Of a DNA stretch of 64,000 bases, positions 15,413-25,120 are shown one piece after another; position 1 is the first letter of the stretch; every line of letters starts with the position of its first letter. The DNA comes from Metallibacterium scheffleri (GTDB lineage Bacteria; Pseudomonadota; Gammaproteobacteria; Xanthomonadales; Rhodanobacteraceae). Position numbers and translations under genes: made by a program. Under the pieces are notes generated by a model. That model had not been told where the DNA came from. It was given only the letters and a program-made list of their open reading frames with translations, and made no database searches. The DNA lies in assembly GCF_002077135.1 (NCBI RefSeq), contig NZ_LDOS01000001.1, forward strand, positions 322,219 to 386,218, given 5' to 3'.

Positions 15413-16972
15413 TCAGGCCAGGTCCGCCAGCGCCATGCGCAGCGGTTCGAGCTGCGTCGCGTAGCGACGCCAGGCATCCACGCCGCGCCGATGGATGGGT
15501 TCGCGCACCTGCGCGCTACTCAGCGTGGAGACCGGCGCGCCGGCGCCGCTGGATTCGGTGCAGGCCACATCGAACGGCAGCCCGCAGTGCGCCAGCACAC
15601 GGCGCATCGTGCCCTCGGTATCGCCGACCAGTTGCACGTATTCGACATCGAGGATCACGCCCGGCATGGCCGCGTGCCAGTGCGCCATCAGCGCGCGATA
15701 GCGACGATAGTGCACGGCCATGTCGTCCAGGCGGTAACTGTAGTTGTGCGCGTCGCCGAACAACGCACGGTAGTTGGAGAAGCACACGTCCAGCGGCGCA
15801 CGCACCAGGTGCAGGATCGGCGCGCGCGGCAACGCCTTGTGGATCAATCCGGCCAGCATGTAGTTGGACGGCAGCTTGTCCACGTATTGAGGCCTGGCGC
15901 CGGCGTGCCACTGCGTCTGCGCCAGGTAGCGCTGACCCAGTTGCGCGTAGTCGATGGCATCGAGTCGATCCAGCACGCGCTCGTCCAGCAGGCTGGCGCC
16001 GTGCGCATCGGCGCACCAGCGCAACTGGCGCGGAAAATCCGGCAGCTCGCCGGGCACGGCGATGGCCGCATGCTTGCCCAGCAGGCGCTCCAGCAGGGTG
16101 GTGCCGGAGCGCGGCAGGCCAAGGATGAAGATCGGCTGCGGCGCCACGCCGGTATCGCTGGCCCGCTCGGCGAGAAACGCCGCTGTGCAGTGCTGTTGCA
16201 GGCGCGCGAACAGGCGCTGTTCCAGTGCGCCATCATGCGCGTTGCGCACCGCCATGATGGCGTTGCCGCGCTGCAGGGCTTCCCAGGCTTCGTCGTGACG
16301 CCCGATGTCCTCCAGCTCCTTGTAACGCGCGAACTCGAATGCGGCGTGGTCCTCGCTGCCCTGCTCGACGCGTGGCAGTTGCCTGACGATGTAATCCAGA
16401 TGGTTGCGTTCGGCCGTTTGCCGGTGCAGGCGCGCCAGCGTCAGCGAGGCGCGGCCGTGCGTCGGACCCTGGCTCAGGCACGCCTCGATCTCGCGTTCGG
16501 CTTCGTGCAGGCGTCCGTTGAACTGCAATTGCAGCGCGCGAAAATAACGGAACTCGGGATTGTCGAAACCCAGCGCCCGGGCGCGATCCATCAGCGCCAG
16601 CGCCGCGGCGTGCTCGCCCAGCATTTGCCACACGTGCGCCAGACGCGCCAGCGCCGGCGCGTCGCGAGTACGCGCGATCTCGGGATGCTGCATGCATTGC
16701 CGCGTGGCCACGGTTTCGCCGACGCGGAACAGGCACATGGCCACGGTGGCGATCATCTCGGCGTCGTCGGGCAGCGCCTGCGCGGCGGCGATCGCCTCGG
16801 CGCAACCCTGGCGCAACTGGCCACGTCCCAGTGCCACGCTGGACAGCAACATGCGCGCCTGCGCATTGCGCGGCTCGCGTTGCAGCAGTGCCTGCAGATT
16901 GCTCGCCGCGGCGTCGAGATGGCCATCGGCGATGTGTTGCTGGGCGCGCAGCCATAACCGCTGGGTATGCAT
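15413..16972 (-). CDS. TPR-containing sulfotransferase
   Basis: A 519-aa protein. The first ~260 residues are helical repeats of TPR type (AAASNLQALLQREPRNAQARMLLSSVALGRG, then LGEHAAALALMDRARALGFDNPEFRYFRA). The C-terminal half is a PAPS-dependent sulfotransferase with the phosphosulphate loop IFILGLPRSGTTLLERLL (residues 281-298) and the 3'-phosphate segment ILHLVRAPLDVCFSNYR. This two-part layout is frequent in Xanthomonadales and resembles tyrosylprotein sulfotransferases, but the acceptor is unknown. ATG 16972 is chosen because upstream frame has biased, non-homologous composition; no clear ribosome-binding site is seen. It converges on the TonB receptor. Confidence 0.88.
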   Translation of the reverse strand: MHTQRLWLRAQQHIADGHLDAAASNLQALLQREPRNAQARMLLSSVALGRGQLRQGCAEAIAAAQALPDDAEMIATVAMCLFRVGETVATRQCMQHPEIARTRDAPALARLAHVWQMLGEHAAALALMDRARALGFDNPEFRYFRALQLQFNGRLHEAEREIEACLSQGPTHGRASLTLARLHRQTAERNHLDYIVRQLPRVEQGSEDHAAFEFARYKELEDIGRHDEAWEALQRGNAIMAVRNAHDGALEQRLFARLQQHCTAAFLAERASDTGVAPQPIFILGLPRSGTTLLERLLGKHAAIAVPGELPDFPRQLRWCADAHGASLLDERVLDRLDAIDYAQLGQRYLAQTQWHAGARPQYVDKLPSNYMLAGLIHKALPRAPILHLVRAPLDVCFSNYRALFGDAHNYSYRLDDMAVHYRRYRALMAHWHAAMPGVILDVEYVQLVGDTEGTMRRVLAHCGLPFDVACTESSGAGAPVSTLSSAQVREPIHRRGVDAWRRYATQLEPLRMALADLA

Positions 16973-17067
16973 GGGGGTGCCGGAGTCAGGCCAGATCCGG
17001 ATTGTGCCGGAAGCGCTGGCTACAATGCGCCGCAGTGCCCGCGGCAGTCGTGGGCAGAGGATCCTGC

Positions 17068-17823
17068 ATGCGCCCGCTGCTGATCGTGGCAACCGGCACC
17101 CCACCGCCGCACATCCGTGCACGGCACGGCACCTACGCCGACTGGTTTCTGCATGCCATGCGCTGGCCGCGCGCGCAGGCACGCGTGGTACAGGTCGACC
17201 GCGACGAGCCGTTGCCGTCGCCGCGCGAGATCGCCGGCGCGGTCATCACCGGCTCGGCGGCAATGGTCAGCGAACGCGCGGCGTGGAGCGAGCACACGGC
17301 CGCATGGTTGCGCGCGGCCATGGACGCGGACCTGCCGCTGTTCGGCGTGTGTTATGGCCACCACCTGTTGGCGCACGCGCTGGGCGGGCGCGTGGACTAC
17401 CACCCGCAGGGCCGCGAGATCGGCACGCAAACGATCGAACTGCTGGCGGCGGACGCCGCGCTGCACGCGCTGGCGCCGCTGCCCGAGCGTTTTCCCGCGC
17501 ACACCACGCACCTGCAGTCGGTGCTGGAGACACCGCACGGCGCGCGCGTGCTGGCGCGCTCGGCGCACGATGCGCACCACATCCTGGCGTACGGCGCGCG
17601 CGCGTTCAGCACGCAATTCCATCCCGAGTTCAGCACCGCGGTCATGCGCGCGTTGATCCTGCGCCGTGCTGCGGATTTGCGCGCCGAAGCCTACGACCTC
17701 GACGCCTTGCTGCGTGGGGTGTGTCCCACGCCCTGGGCGCGCCGCCTGCTGCGCGGTTTCGCGCGGCTGTGTCGTGGCGAAGTCACGGCCAGCACGTCTT
17801 CCGACACGCGCGCGGCGGCCTGA
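17068..17823 (+). CDS. Class I glutamine amidotransferase-like protein
   Basis: A 251-aa GATase1 domain. The nucleophile elbow FGVCYGHHLLAHALGG has Cys95, and the histidine-glutamate pair lies in STQFHPEFS. The triad is complete, so it should hydrolyse glutamine or a related gamma-glutamyl compound. Free-standing members of this GuaA-like family are annotated only as glutamine amidotransferases; no synthetase partner is adjacent. ATG 17068 follows AGAGGA with correct spacing, and a TACAAT -10-like box is at 17022-17027. The next gene, an inner-membrane protein, starts 100 bases downstream in the same direction. Confidence 0.88.
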   Translation: MRPLLIVATGTPPPHIRARHGTYADWFLHAMRWPRAQARVVQVDRDEPLPSPREIAGAVITGSAAMVSERAAWSEHTAAWLRAAMDADLPLFGVCYGHHLLAHALGGRVDYHPQGREIGTQTIELLAADAALHALAPLPERFPAHTTHLQSVLETPHGARVLARSAHDAHHILAYGARAFSTQFHPEFSTAVMRALILRRAADLRAEAYDLDALLRGVCPTPWARRLLRGFARLCRGEVTASTSSDTRAAA

Positions 17824-17923
17824 TCCGGCGCTGCCCGGGGTCGCGCCCGCGGCGCGGATGCGCAACGGGCCGGTGTTAGCATCCCACCGCCGCAGCGAGC
17901 GGCATCATCGAGTGTATCCGCGC

Positions 17924-18733
17924 ATGCGCAAAGTTCCCGCCTCGCAGGGCATCCAGTGGATCGCCACGGCGCTGCGCCTGTTTGGCCGTCACTTCACCGG
18001 CCTTTTCCTGCTCGGATTGCTGTGGGTGCTGATCTCGCAGATCCCCTACCTGGGCACCATCGTGATCCTGCTGCTGGGCCCCGCGCTGCTGGCCGGCATC
18101 GTCTATGCCGCGGCGCAGGCGGCGCAGGGGGCGCGCCCCGGCCCCGGCATGCTGTTCAAGGGCTTCGACGGCAGCCATCGCCTGTCCAGCCTGGTGGCCT
18201 TGTGCCTGCCATCGATCGGCTTGCTGCTGTTGCTGGTAATCGCGTTTTCCGGCGCACTCATGGGCGCGGTCGGCCATGATCCCGCCAAGCTGCAGGCCAT
18301 GCAGGCCGACCCGGCCGCCATGCTTGCGCTGCTGCGCGCGCACGCGGTGCCGCTGCTGGTGATCGCGATCGGTGGAGCCTTGTTGAGCTGGGCGCTGACT
18401 TTTTTCGCCGTGCCGCAGGTGATGCTGCGCCAGCAGGGTGGCTTTGCCGCGATGGGCCAGAGCCTGCGCGCGGTATGGCGCAACCTGGGTGCGCTGGCGC
18501 TGATGATGCTGGGCCTGATCGTGCTGGCGTTGCTGGTCAGCGTGGTGATGAGCGCGCTGATCGCCCTGGGTGCCGCACTGGGCGCCTGGTGGCGTCTGGC
18601 GCTGCTGGTGTTGTACATCGCCGTCGTCTACAGCTACAGCGCCGTGCTCATGTTCGTGGCCTGGCGCGACGTGTTCGCGGACGCCGCGCCACCACCACCC
18701 GGCGCCACCGGCATGGTGCACGCCGAGATGTGA
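17924..18733 (+). CDS. BPSS1780-family inner-membrane protein
   Basis: A 269-aa multi-spanning membrane protein. After VPASQGIQWIATALRLFGRHFTG come hydrophobic segments LFLLGLLWVLISQIPYLGTIVILLLGPALLAGIVYAAA, SIGLLLLLVIAFSGALMG, LLVIAIGGALLSWALTFFAVPQVML and two further spans near the C-terminus ending in YSYSAVLMFVAWRDVF. This matches the BPSS1780 family of unknown function, with a pattern of about six helices. A short proline-rich tail follows. ATG 17924 fits the family start. It converges on the rhomboid gene with only 4 bases between the stop codons. Confidence 0.8.
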   Translation: MRKVPASQGIQWIATALRLFGRHFTGLFLLGLLWVLISQIPYLGTIVILLLGPALLAGIVYAAAQAAQGARPGPGMLFKGFDGSHRLSSLVALCLPSIGLLLLLVIAFSGALMGAVGHDPAKLQAMQADPAAMLALLRAHAVPLLVIAIGGALLSWALTFFAVPQVMLRQQGGFAAMGQSLRAVWRNLGALALMMLGLIVLALLVSVVMSALIALGAALGAWWRLALLVLYIAVVYSYSAVLMFVAWRDVFADAAPPPPGATGMVHAEM

Positions 18734-18737
18734 GGTT

Positions 18738-19433
18738 TCACCCGATGCTGCGCCGCGCGCGCGCGCGCGCCTGGGGGCGCAACATCAGCCCAGACAGCAG
18801 GCCGCAGGCGAAGCCGGCCAGGTGCGCCCACCAGGCGATCGCGCCGAAGCTGGGCCCGAGGCGGCTGAACACGACTTGCAACAGCACCCACAGTCCGATC
18901 AGCAGCGCCGCGGGCACGCGCAGGAATTCCAGGTACGCGCCCAGCGGCAGCACCACGCCCAGATGCGCGCGCGGAAACAGCGCGAGGTAGGCACCGACGA
19001 TCGCCGACACCGCGCCGCTGGCACCGATGATCGGCATCACCGCCTGCGGCAGGCTGAGCGCACCGGCGATGTTGGCCAGCATGCCGCCGATCAGGAACAG
19101 CAGCAGCAGGCGCAGCGAACCGATGGCGCGCTCCACCGGCAGGCCGAAGATCAGCAGAAACGCCATGTTGCCGATCAGATGCGGTGCATCCGCGTGGATG
19201 AACAGCGCGGTCAGCAGATGCAGCGCGGCATCGCCCTGTACCCGCCACCACGGACCGGACGGCGGATGCAGCAGGGTGCGCGGAATGCTGCCCCAATCCA
19301 GCAGCAGCGCCAGACGTGGCCCGGGGGCCAGCAGCGCCGAGCGCGCATAGACCAGCACGCAGATCAGGGTCAGCAGCAGCGTGGCCCAGCGCGGCCCCAG
19401 CCGCTGGCGCCGCGATTCGAGGCGGATCAGCAT
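18738..19433 (-). CDS. Rhomboid-family intramembrane serine protease
   Basis: A 231-aa six-helix membrane protein. The family signature HADAPHLIGNMAFLLIFG, the serine motif IIGASGAVSAIVGAYLAL (GASG nucleophile) and the catalytic histidine in AWWAHLAGFACGLLSG are all present. The active dyad is therefore intact, and it should cleave membrane-anchored substrates; the substrate is unknown. A cytoplasmic arginine-rich N-terminus precedes the first helix (WATLLLTLICVLVYA). The large BNR-repeat gene is 89 bases upstream on the same strand, so the pair may share a transcript. Confidence 0.93.
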   Translation of the reverse strand: MLIRLESRRQRLGPRWATLLLTLICVLVYARSALLAPGPRLALLLDWGSIPRTLLHPPSGPWWRVQGDAALHLLTALFIHADAPHLIGNMAFLLIFGLPVERAIGSLRLLLLFLIGGMLANIAGALSLPQAVMPIIGASGAVSAIVGAYLALFPRAHLGVVLPLGAYLEFLRVPAALLIGLWVLLQVVFSRLGPSFGAIAWWAHLAGFACGLLSGLMLRPQARARARRSIG

Positions 19434-19522
19434 GGCGCGCCTGGTTCCCGATCAGTGCGCAAGAGCGGGCTGCATCAGGCAGTGCGCGTATGGCATCGGC
19501 GGACCAATGTGCCAGGCCCGCG

Positions 19523-22500
19523 TCACTGGCCTGACCCCGAAGCTTCGCGCTGACGCTCCGCGGCGGCGGCGGCATCCGCGCCGGAGTCACCCTGGCCGGG
19601 CGCGCGCCGCGTCCAGAAGTCGCGCGTACGCGGTGTCCACGGCGGCGTGACGCGCGGCTTGAACGGCGGCGGCGGTTTCACCGTGAACACCGAACTGCTG
19701 AGCGCATCGCCCAGCTGCACGCGCAAGGTGTACTTGCCAGGCACCAGGCGCAGCGGCTGGCCGAGATCGAGCGCCTGGCGTACCGGCATGGCCGACCAGT
19801 TGGCCGTGGCCGGGTCCAGATGCGCGCGTGCCAGGCCTGCGTTTTCCGCCGCCAGCGCCAGCTTGCCGTCCATCAGCAGGTTCCACCGCCACAGGTTGAT
19901 GCCGCGCACGGCCGGCGCGCGCCAGTGCTGGATCGGCAGGCCGGCGTCATCGAGCACGGTGAAGCGGGCCTCGCCCGCGGCGCGCGCCCAGAAGCTGCCG
20001 CTCAGTTGCGGTGCGTCGCGACGCGTGTCGAACCACGGCGAACCGCGCTGCCACCAGTCGCGCGCAGCCTTGAGGTCGGCCACCGCGAACAGGTGCAGCG
20101 GCTGCGCCATCAGGCTCGCGGTAAGGTCCTCGATCGGCAGCACGTCCAGCGTCCACACGCTGCGCCCATGCGTGCCGGCGATCAGCACGCGATCGCGCGG
20201 CTGGATGGCCAGATCGTGCACCGGCACCGTGGGCAGGTTGGCCTGCAGCGATTGCCAGTGCGCGCCGCGATCCAGTGACACGTACACGCCGCGATCGGTG
20301 CCCACGTACAGCACGTCGGGGTTGTGCGGATCCTCGCGCACCACGTGGATGGACTCGGCGGGCAGGCCGCGCGCGATGTCGGTCCAGTGCGCGCCGTCAT
20401 CATCGGTGCGGTACAGGTAAGCCTTGCTGTCGTCGTCGCGATAGCCGTTGAGCGCCACGTAGGCGCGCCGCACGTCGAACGCCGAGGGCTCCACGCGACT
20501 GACCCAGCGCCGCGGCAGCGTGGCATCCACCTCGCGCCAGCGCACGCCGCCGTCGTTGCTGGTCCACACCTTGCCGGTGTCGGTGCCCACCCACAGCACG
20601 CCGAAGCGCAAGGGCGACTCGGCCAAGGTGGTGATGGTGCCGTAGGGCACGTTGCCGTGCCGGTCGGTGGCCGCCAGATCGGGACTGATCGCCTGCCAGC
20701 GCGTGCCGCGATCCAGCGAGCGGTACAGATGATCGGCGCCGAAATACAGCACATCGGGCTGTTGCGGCGACAGCTCGATCGGCGTGGTCCAGTTGAAGCG
20801 CAGCGGCGGCGCATCCAGCGGCGCGCGCGGGCGCACCTCGTGCACGCCGTGCGGGCCGCTGCGCTGGTACCAGCCGAACTGGTAGCCGGAATACACCACG
20901 CCGTTGTCGCGCGGATCGGGTTGCACATCCATGCCATCGCCGCCGTTGATGGCCTTCCAGCCGTCGCCATCGGGATTGTGCGGATCCGCCGTGGACGGCC
21001 CCATCATCACGCCATTGTCCTGCAGGCCACCGTAGACGTTGAACGGTTTGGCGAAGTCGTAACTGACCGAATAAAACTGTCCGACCGCCTGCGCGTTCAT
21101 GGCCTGCCAGTGCTTGCCGCCGTCGTAGGTGATGTAAGGGCCGCCGTCGGTGGCCGCCAGCATGCGTTGCGGAAACGCCGGGTCGATCAGCAGGTCGTGG
21201 TAGTCCACGTGCATGTTCGGCGCGTTCAGTCCGGTCCAGGTCTTGCCGCCATCGTTGGACACGATCATCGGCATGCCCTGCACATACACGCGCTGCGCAT
21301 CATCGGGCGCGACGCGGATCTGGCCGAAGTAGTAACCGTAGGTGTAATACACCTCGCGCAGCGGTTTCTCGTTGGCGCGCGCCCAGTGCGCGCCGGCATC
21401 GTCGGAGCGGTATACCTCCAGACCGATGTGGTCGGTGTCGAACAAGTCGGCTTCGGCCTCTTTCAGCCGCGCGCGTAGTTGCTGCATGCTGAGCTTGCCC
21501 TCCGTGATCATGGCCGTGAGCTTTGCGGCGGTCAGGTCGGTGGGCAGGTCGTTGGCGCGGATGAAGGCCTCGATGGCGTCCGGCGCCTGGCGCAGGAACT
21601 CGGCCTTGCTCATGGTCGCCAGCCGTGCCGGGGACAATGGCGCGTCGCCCAGCACGCGCTGGTCGGGCGGCAACGTGCCCCAGTCGTCGATGCTGGCGTA
21701 AACGATGTCCGGGTTGCCGGGTGCGATGGCGATGCCGATGCGGCCGATGCTCGCGCCGGTGGGAAAGCCATCGGTCAGCTGCGTCCAGTGATCGCCGCCG
21801 TCGCTGCTTTTCCACAGGCCCGAGCCCGAACCGTTGCCGCGGAAGTTCCAGGCACTGCGCTGGCGATCCCACAGCGCGGCGTACAGTACGTCGGGATGGC
21901 GCGGGTCCATGGCCAGGTCGATGGCCCCGGTCCACGGCGTGCTGCCGGCCAGCACGCGCTGCCAGGTCTTGCCGCCATCGCGGGTGCGGTACACGCCGCG
22001 CTCGCCGCCCGTGGAATACAGCTTGCCCAACGCGGCCACGTACACCGTGTTGCCGTCCGCGGGATCGATCACGATACGCGCGATGCGGTCGGAGCTGGCC
22101 AGCCCCACGGCGCGAAAAGTCTTGCCGCCATCGTCGGAGCGGAACACGCCCATGCCGCCGAAGGACGAACGCGACGAATTGGCTTCGCCAGTGCCCACCC
22201 ACAGCGTCTGCGGATGCTCGGGGTCGACCGCGATCGCACCGATCACCTCGGTCGGCAGGCCGGCGCCGATGGGCGTGAAGTGCTGGCCGTTGTCGGTCGT
22301 CTTCCACACCCCGCCGGTGGCATACGCCACGTAGAAGGTAGACGGCTGGCCCGGCACGCCGGCCAGCGCCACCACGCGCCCGCCCTGCGCCACCGGGCCG
22401 ATGCTGTTCCAGTGCATGGCGTGGAACAGCGAGTCCTGCGCCATGGCCTGATGTTGCAGCCAGGCGGCCTCGCGCTGCGCGGCATCGGCTGGCGCCGCGC

Positions 22501-22576
22501 CCGCGGGACGCGCCAGCGCGGGCAGCGTGGCCAGGCTCAACACTGCAAGCAGAAACATGATGGGTGTGCTGCGCAT
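19523..22576 (-). CDS. Large exported BNR-repeat (sortilin/VPS10-like beta-propeller) protein
   Basis: A 1017-aa precursor with a signal peptide (MFLLAVLSLATLPALARPAGA). Throughout it carries BNR/Asp-box repeats of the S/T-x-D-G-G-x-T/H-W type, such as TTDNGQHF, RSDDGGKTF, TRDGGKTWQ, SSDGGDHW, SNDGGKTW and SLDRGTRW. These indicate two tandem beta-propellers as in VPS10/sortilin and xyloglucanase-like proteins. A C-terminal region (FTVLDDAGLPIQHWRAP to PGKYTLRVQLGDALSSSVFTVKPPPPFKP) looks like an immunoglobulin-type domain. Related proteins are common in Xanthomonadales and Bacteroidetes and are called glycosyl hydrolases, but catalysis is unproven. The start follows AAGGGGA. It is probably secreted or periplasmic. 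Confidence 0.88.
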   Translation of the reverse strand: MRSTPIMFLLAVLSLATLPALARPAGAAPADAAQREAAWLQHQAMAQDSLFHAMHWNSIGPVAQGGRVVALAGVPGQPSTFYVAYATGGVWKTTDNGQHFTPIGAGLPTEVIGAIAVDPEHPQTLWVGTGEANSSRSSFGGMGVFRSDDGGKTFRAVGLASSDRIARIVIDPADGNTVYVAALGKLYSTGGERGVYRTRDGGKTWQRVLAGSTPWTGAIDLAMDPRHPDVLYAALWDRQRSAWNFRGNGSGSGLWKSSDGGDHWTQLTDGFPTGASIGRIGIAIAPGNPDIVYASIDDWGTLPPDQRVLGDAPLSPARLATMSKAEFLRQAPDAIEAFIRANDLPTDLTAAKLTAMITEGKLSMQQLRARLKEAEADLFDTDHIGLEVYRSDDAGAHWARANEKPLREVYYTYGYYFGQIRVAPDDAQRVYVQGMPMIVSNDGGKTWTGLNAPNMHVDYHDLLIDPAFPQRMLAATDGGPYITYDGGKHWQAMNAQAVGQFYSVSYDFAKPFNVYGGLQDNGVMMGPSTADPHNPDGDGWKAINGGDGMDVQPDPRDNGVVYSGYQFGWYQRSGPHGVHEVRPRAPLDAPPLRFNWTTPIELSPQQPDVLYFGADHLYRSLDRGTRWQAISPDLAATDRHGNVPYGTITTLAESPLRFGVLWVGTDTGKVWTSNDGGVRWREVDATLPRRWVSRVEPSAFDVRRAYVALNGYRDDDSKAYLYRTDDDGAHWTDIARGLPAESIHVVREDPHNPDVLYVGTDRGVYVSLDRGAHWQSLQANLPTVPVHDLAIQPRDRVLIAGTHGRSVWTLDVLPIEDLTASLMAQPLHLFAVADLKAARDWWQRGSPWFDTRRDAPQLSGSFWARAAGEARFTVLDDAGLPIQHWRAPAVRGINLWRWNLLMDGKLALAAENAGLARAHLDPATANWSAMPVRQALDLGQPLRLVPGKYTLRVQLGDALSSSVFTVKPPPPFKPRVTPPWTPRTRDFWTRRAPGQGDSGADAAAAAERQREASGSGQ

Positions 22577-22688
22577 GGGATTCCCCTTGTCACTCCGTGC
22601 ATCAGCCTAGCAGCGCGGCGGCGTCGCAAGGTTTGCGATCGGCAAGAGTCTAAACTGCGCGCTGGCGGCGGCGAGCGCGGAGATGACG

Positions 22689-24170
22689 ATGAATCCAGGC
22701 CTGTGGACAAGCATGCTGCTGGGGCTGCTGGCACTTGGCCTGTTGGCGGCGTTGCTGCTGAGCCTGCTGCGCACGCGCCGCGATCCCGCGGGCGAGGCGC
22801 GCTGGAACGAGCAGCGCGAGATGCTGGTGCGGCTCGAGGCCGCGCTGCGCGAGGAGTCGCGCACGGCGCGGCGCGAGCAGTCCGAGGCACAGGCGCGCGC
22901 GCAGACGCAGCAACAAGAACAGGCCAACGCGCTGGCGCAGCAACAGCATATGCGCCTGGAATCCTTCGCCACGCGACTTCAGCAAATGGATGAGGGCCTG
23001 CAGCGCAGCCAGATCTCGCTGCGCGAAACGCTGGGCGAAGAGGCGCGCAAGTCGCGCGCTGAGCAGGCACTCGCGCAGCAGCAGCTCGGCGCGCGCCTCG
23101 GCGTCGAATTGCAGGCCCTGCTGCAGTCCAGCGAGCAGCGCCTGGGCGAGCTACGCACCACGCTGGAGACGCGCCTCAAGACGCTGCAGGACGACAACAG
23201 CGCCAAGCTCGAACAGATGCGCGCCACGGTCGATGAAAAATTGCAGGCCACGCTGGAACAGCGCCTGGGCCAGTCCTTCACGCTGGTTTCCGAACGCCTC
23301 GAGGCCGTGCAGCGCGGCCTCGGCGAGATGCGCGAACTGGCCAGCGGGGTGGGCGATCTCAAACGCGTGCTGGGCAACGTGAAACGGCGCGGCATCTTTG
23401 GTGAAGTGCAACTGGGCGCGCTGCTGGAGGACATGCTCGCTGCCGAGCAGTACGACTCCAACGTGGCCACCGTGCCCGACTCCAAGGAGCGCGTCGAGTT
23501 CGCCATCCGCATGCCCGGCCAGGGCGCCGGGGAGCATGTCTACCTGCCGATCGACGCGAAGTTTCCGGTGGAGGATTACCAGCGCCTGCTCGACGCGCAG
23601 GAAGCCGCCGACGCCGACGCCGCCCATGCCGCCGGCCGCGCGCTGGAGAATCGCGTGCGCGAGGAAGCCAAACGCATCCACGGCAAGTACGTATCGCCAC
23701 CGCACACCACCGATTTCGCCGTGCTCTACCTGCCGACCGAAGGCCTCTATGCCGAGGTCATCCGCCGCCCGGGCCTGTTCGAGACGCTGCAACGCGAGCA
23801 CCGCGTCACCGTGGCCGGACCCACCACGCTCAGCGCGCTGCTCAACAGCCTGCAAATGGGCTTCCGCACCCTGGCCATCGCCAAGCGCAGCAGCGAGGTA
23901 TGGAAAATCCTGGGCGCGGTCAAGACCGAGTTCGGCAAGTTCAGTGCGGTCCTGGAAACGGTCAGGAAGCGTCTGGAGCAGGCCAGCGCCGAGATCGACA
24001 AGACCGGCGTGCGCAGCCGTGCCATCACGCGCAAATTGCGCGACGTCGAATTGCTCGAACCCGGCGACAGCCGTGCCCTGCTCGGCGTCGATGGCGACGG
24101 CCAGGATGCGGATGCGGATGCGGACGCAAGCGAAGCCGGGCAAGCTGACGATGGGCCCGCGGTGGTCTGA
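22689..24170 (+). CDS. rmuC: DNA recombination protein RmuC
   Basis: A 493-aa RmuC: one N-terminal membrane helix (MLLGLLALGLLAALLLSLL), a long glutamine/arginine-rich coiled coil (residues ~35-200), then the nuclease-like domain. Family motifs include GRRGIFGEVQLGALLEDML-like (here KRRGIFGEVQL), IDAKFPVEDYQRLLDAQE, KYVSPPHTTDFAVLYLPTEGLYAEV and TLSALLNSLQMGFRTLAI. RmuC limits recombination at inverted repeats. GGAG at 22679-22682 is in contact with ATG 22683 but has 6-base spacing to ATG 22689, so 22689 is the start. The C-terminus contains a hexamer expansion coding for alternating Asp-Ala. It is divergent from the BNR gene. Confidence 0.95.
   Translation: MNPGLWTSMLLGLLALGLLAALLLSLLRTRRDPAGEARWNEQREMLVRLEAALREESRTARREQSEAQARAQTQQQEQANALAQQQHMRLESFATRLQQMDEGLQRSQISLRETLGEEARKSRAEQALAQQQLGARLGVELQALLQSSEQRLGELRTTLETRLKTLQDDNSAKLEQMRATVDEKLQATLEQRLGQSFTLVSERLEAVQRGLGEMRELASGVGDLKRVLGNVKRRGIFGEVQLGALLEDMLAAEQYDSNVATVPDSKERVEFAIRMPGQGAGEHVYLPIDAKFPVEDYQRLLDAQEAADADAAHAAGRALENRVREEAKRIHGKYVSPPHTTDFAVLYLPTEGLYAEVIRRPGLFETLQREHRVTVAGPTTLSALLNSLQMGFRTLAIAKRSSEVWKILGAVKTEFGKFSAVLETVRKRLEQASAEIDKTGVRSRAITRKLRDVELLEPGDSRALLGVDGDGQDADADADASEAGQADDGPAVV
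24105..24128 (+). repeat. Hexanucleotide GATGCG repeat inside rmuC
   Basis: Three perfect GATGCG units (24105-24122) and one imperfect unit encode an alternating Asp-Ala run near the RmuC C-terminus. Copy-number change would alter the tail length without shifting the frame. Confidence 0.85.
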
Positions 24171-24375
24171 GCATGCCGCGCGGCGCGCGTCGTGACGTGG
24201 CCATGACGCGTCAGGGTCCATGATCCGGGTGCGGTCATGGCGCCAGATCTGCAGCAGCGCGGCACGGCGGGCAGCACGCTGACGCCCGCGACGCGCAGGC
24301 AATGCAATGCATGACGCAACGCATGACCAGCGCCCGAACTTCTTCGGACTTTCGATTCAACAGTGGAGCAAGCCC

Positions 24376-24981
24376 ATGCATGGCAACGACGAACACAACG
24401 GCGTCAGCCGCGCCAGCGCCGAGGAAGCCGTACGCACGCTGCTGCGCTGGGCCGGTGAAGACCCGGCGCGCGAAGGCCTGATCGAGACCCCCAAGCGCGT
24501 GGTCAAGGCCTATGGCGACTGGTTTTCGGGCTATGCCGAGGACCCCGAGACCTACCTGGCGCGCACCTTCGAGGAAGTCGCCGGCTACGACGAGCTGATC
24601 GTGCTGCGCGACATTGCTTTCGAAAGCCACTGCGAACACCACATGGCGCCGATCATCGGGCGCGCCCACGTGGGCTACCTGCCCAACGGGCGCGTGGTCG
24701 GCATTTCCAAGCTGGCGCGCGTGGTCGATGCCTATGCGCGACGTTTCCAGGTGCAGGAAAAACTCACCGCGCAGATCGCCGACTGCATCGAGCGCGTGCT
24801 GGAGCCGCGCGGCGTCGCCGTGGTGGTCGACGCGCAGCACCAGTGCATGACCACGCGTGGCGTGCACAAGCGCGGCGTGTCGATGATCACCAGCACTATG
24901 CGCGGCGCATTCCGTGACAACCCGAGCACACGCCTGGAATTCCTGCGCTTCATCGATATCGATGGCAGCAAGCGCACCTGA
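24376..24981 (+). CDS. folE: GTP cyclohydrolase I
   Basis: Converts GTP to 7,8-dihydroneopterin triphosphate, the first step of tetrahydrofolate synthesis. The 201-aa protein shows [19 protein letters not shown], the zinc and catalytic motif [45 protein letters not shown], and [12 protein letters not shown] with the third zinc ligand. The frame is open back to ATG 24307, but GGAG at 24365-24368 with 7-base spacing favours ATG 24376. The 205-base gap after rmuC shows no gene. The FolM-like SDR elsewhere in the window would act in the same cofactor area, but it is not linked. Confidence 0.96.
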   Translation: MHGNDEHNGVSRASAEEAVRTLLRWAGEDPAREGLIETPKRVVKAYGDWFSGYAEDPETYLARTFEEVAGYDELIVLRDIAFESHCEHHMAPIIGRAHVGYLPNGRVVGISKLARVVDAYARRFQVQEKLTAQIADCIERVLEPRGVAVVVDAQHQCMTTRGVHKRGVSMITSTMRGAFRDNPSTRLEFLRFIDIDGSKRT

Positions 24982-25050
24982 GCCGCGCGCGGTGCGCGTG
25001 GCATCGCGATGTCAAAATTTCGTTTGTATTCAAGCACGCATGCGTGGCGC

Positions 25051-25090
25051 TATAGTGCCCGGCTTGTGGCTCCCGCAAACTCAGGCGGGA
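25051..25090 (+). promoter_or_regulatory. Putative -10 box and leader hairpin of the lipoprotein gene
   Basis: TATAGT at 25051-25056 is a good -10 box in a locally AT-richer stretch that starts near 25013. No -35 at ideal spacing is obvious. Downstream, TCCCGC (25071-25076) and GCGGGA (25085-25090) form a small hairpin in the leader. Confidence 0.45.
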
Positions 25091-25120
25091 ACGCCCATTT
25101 CTTGTACGGAGAGGTTTCCC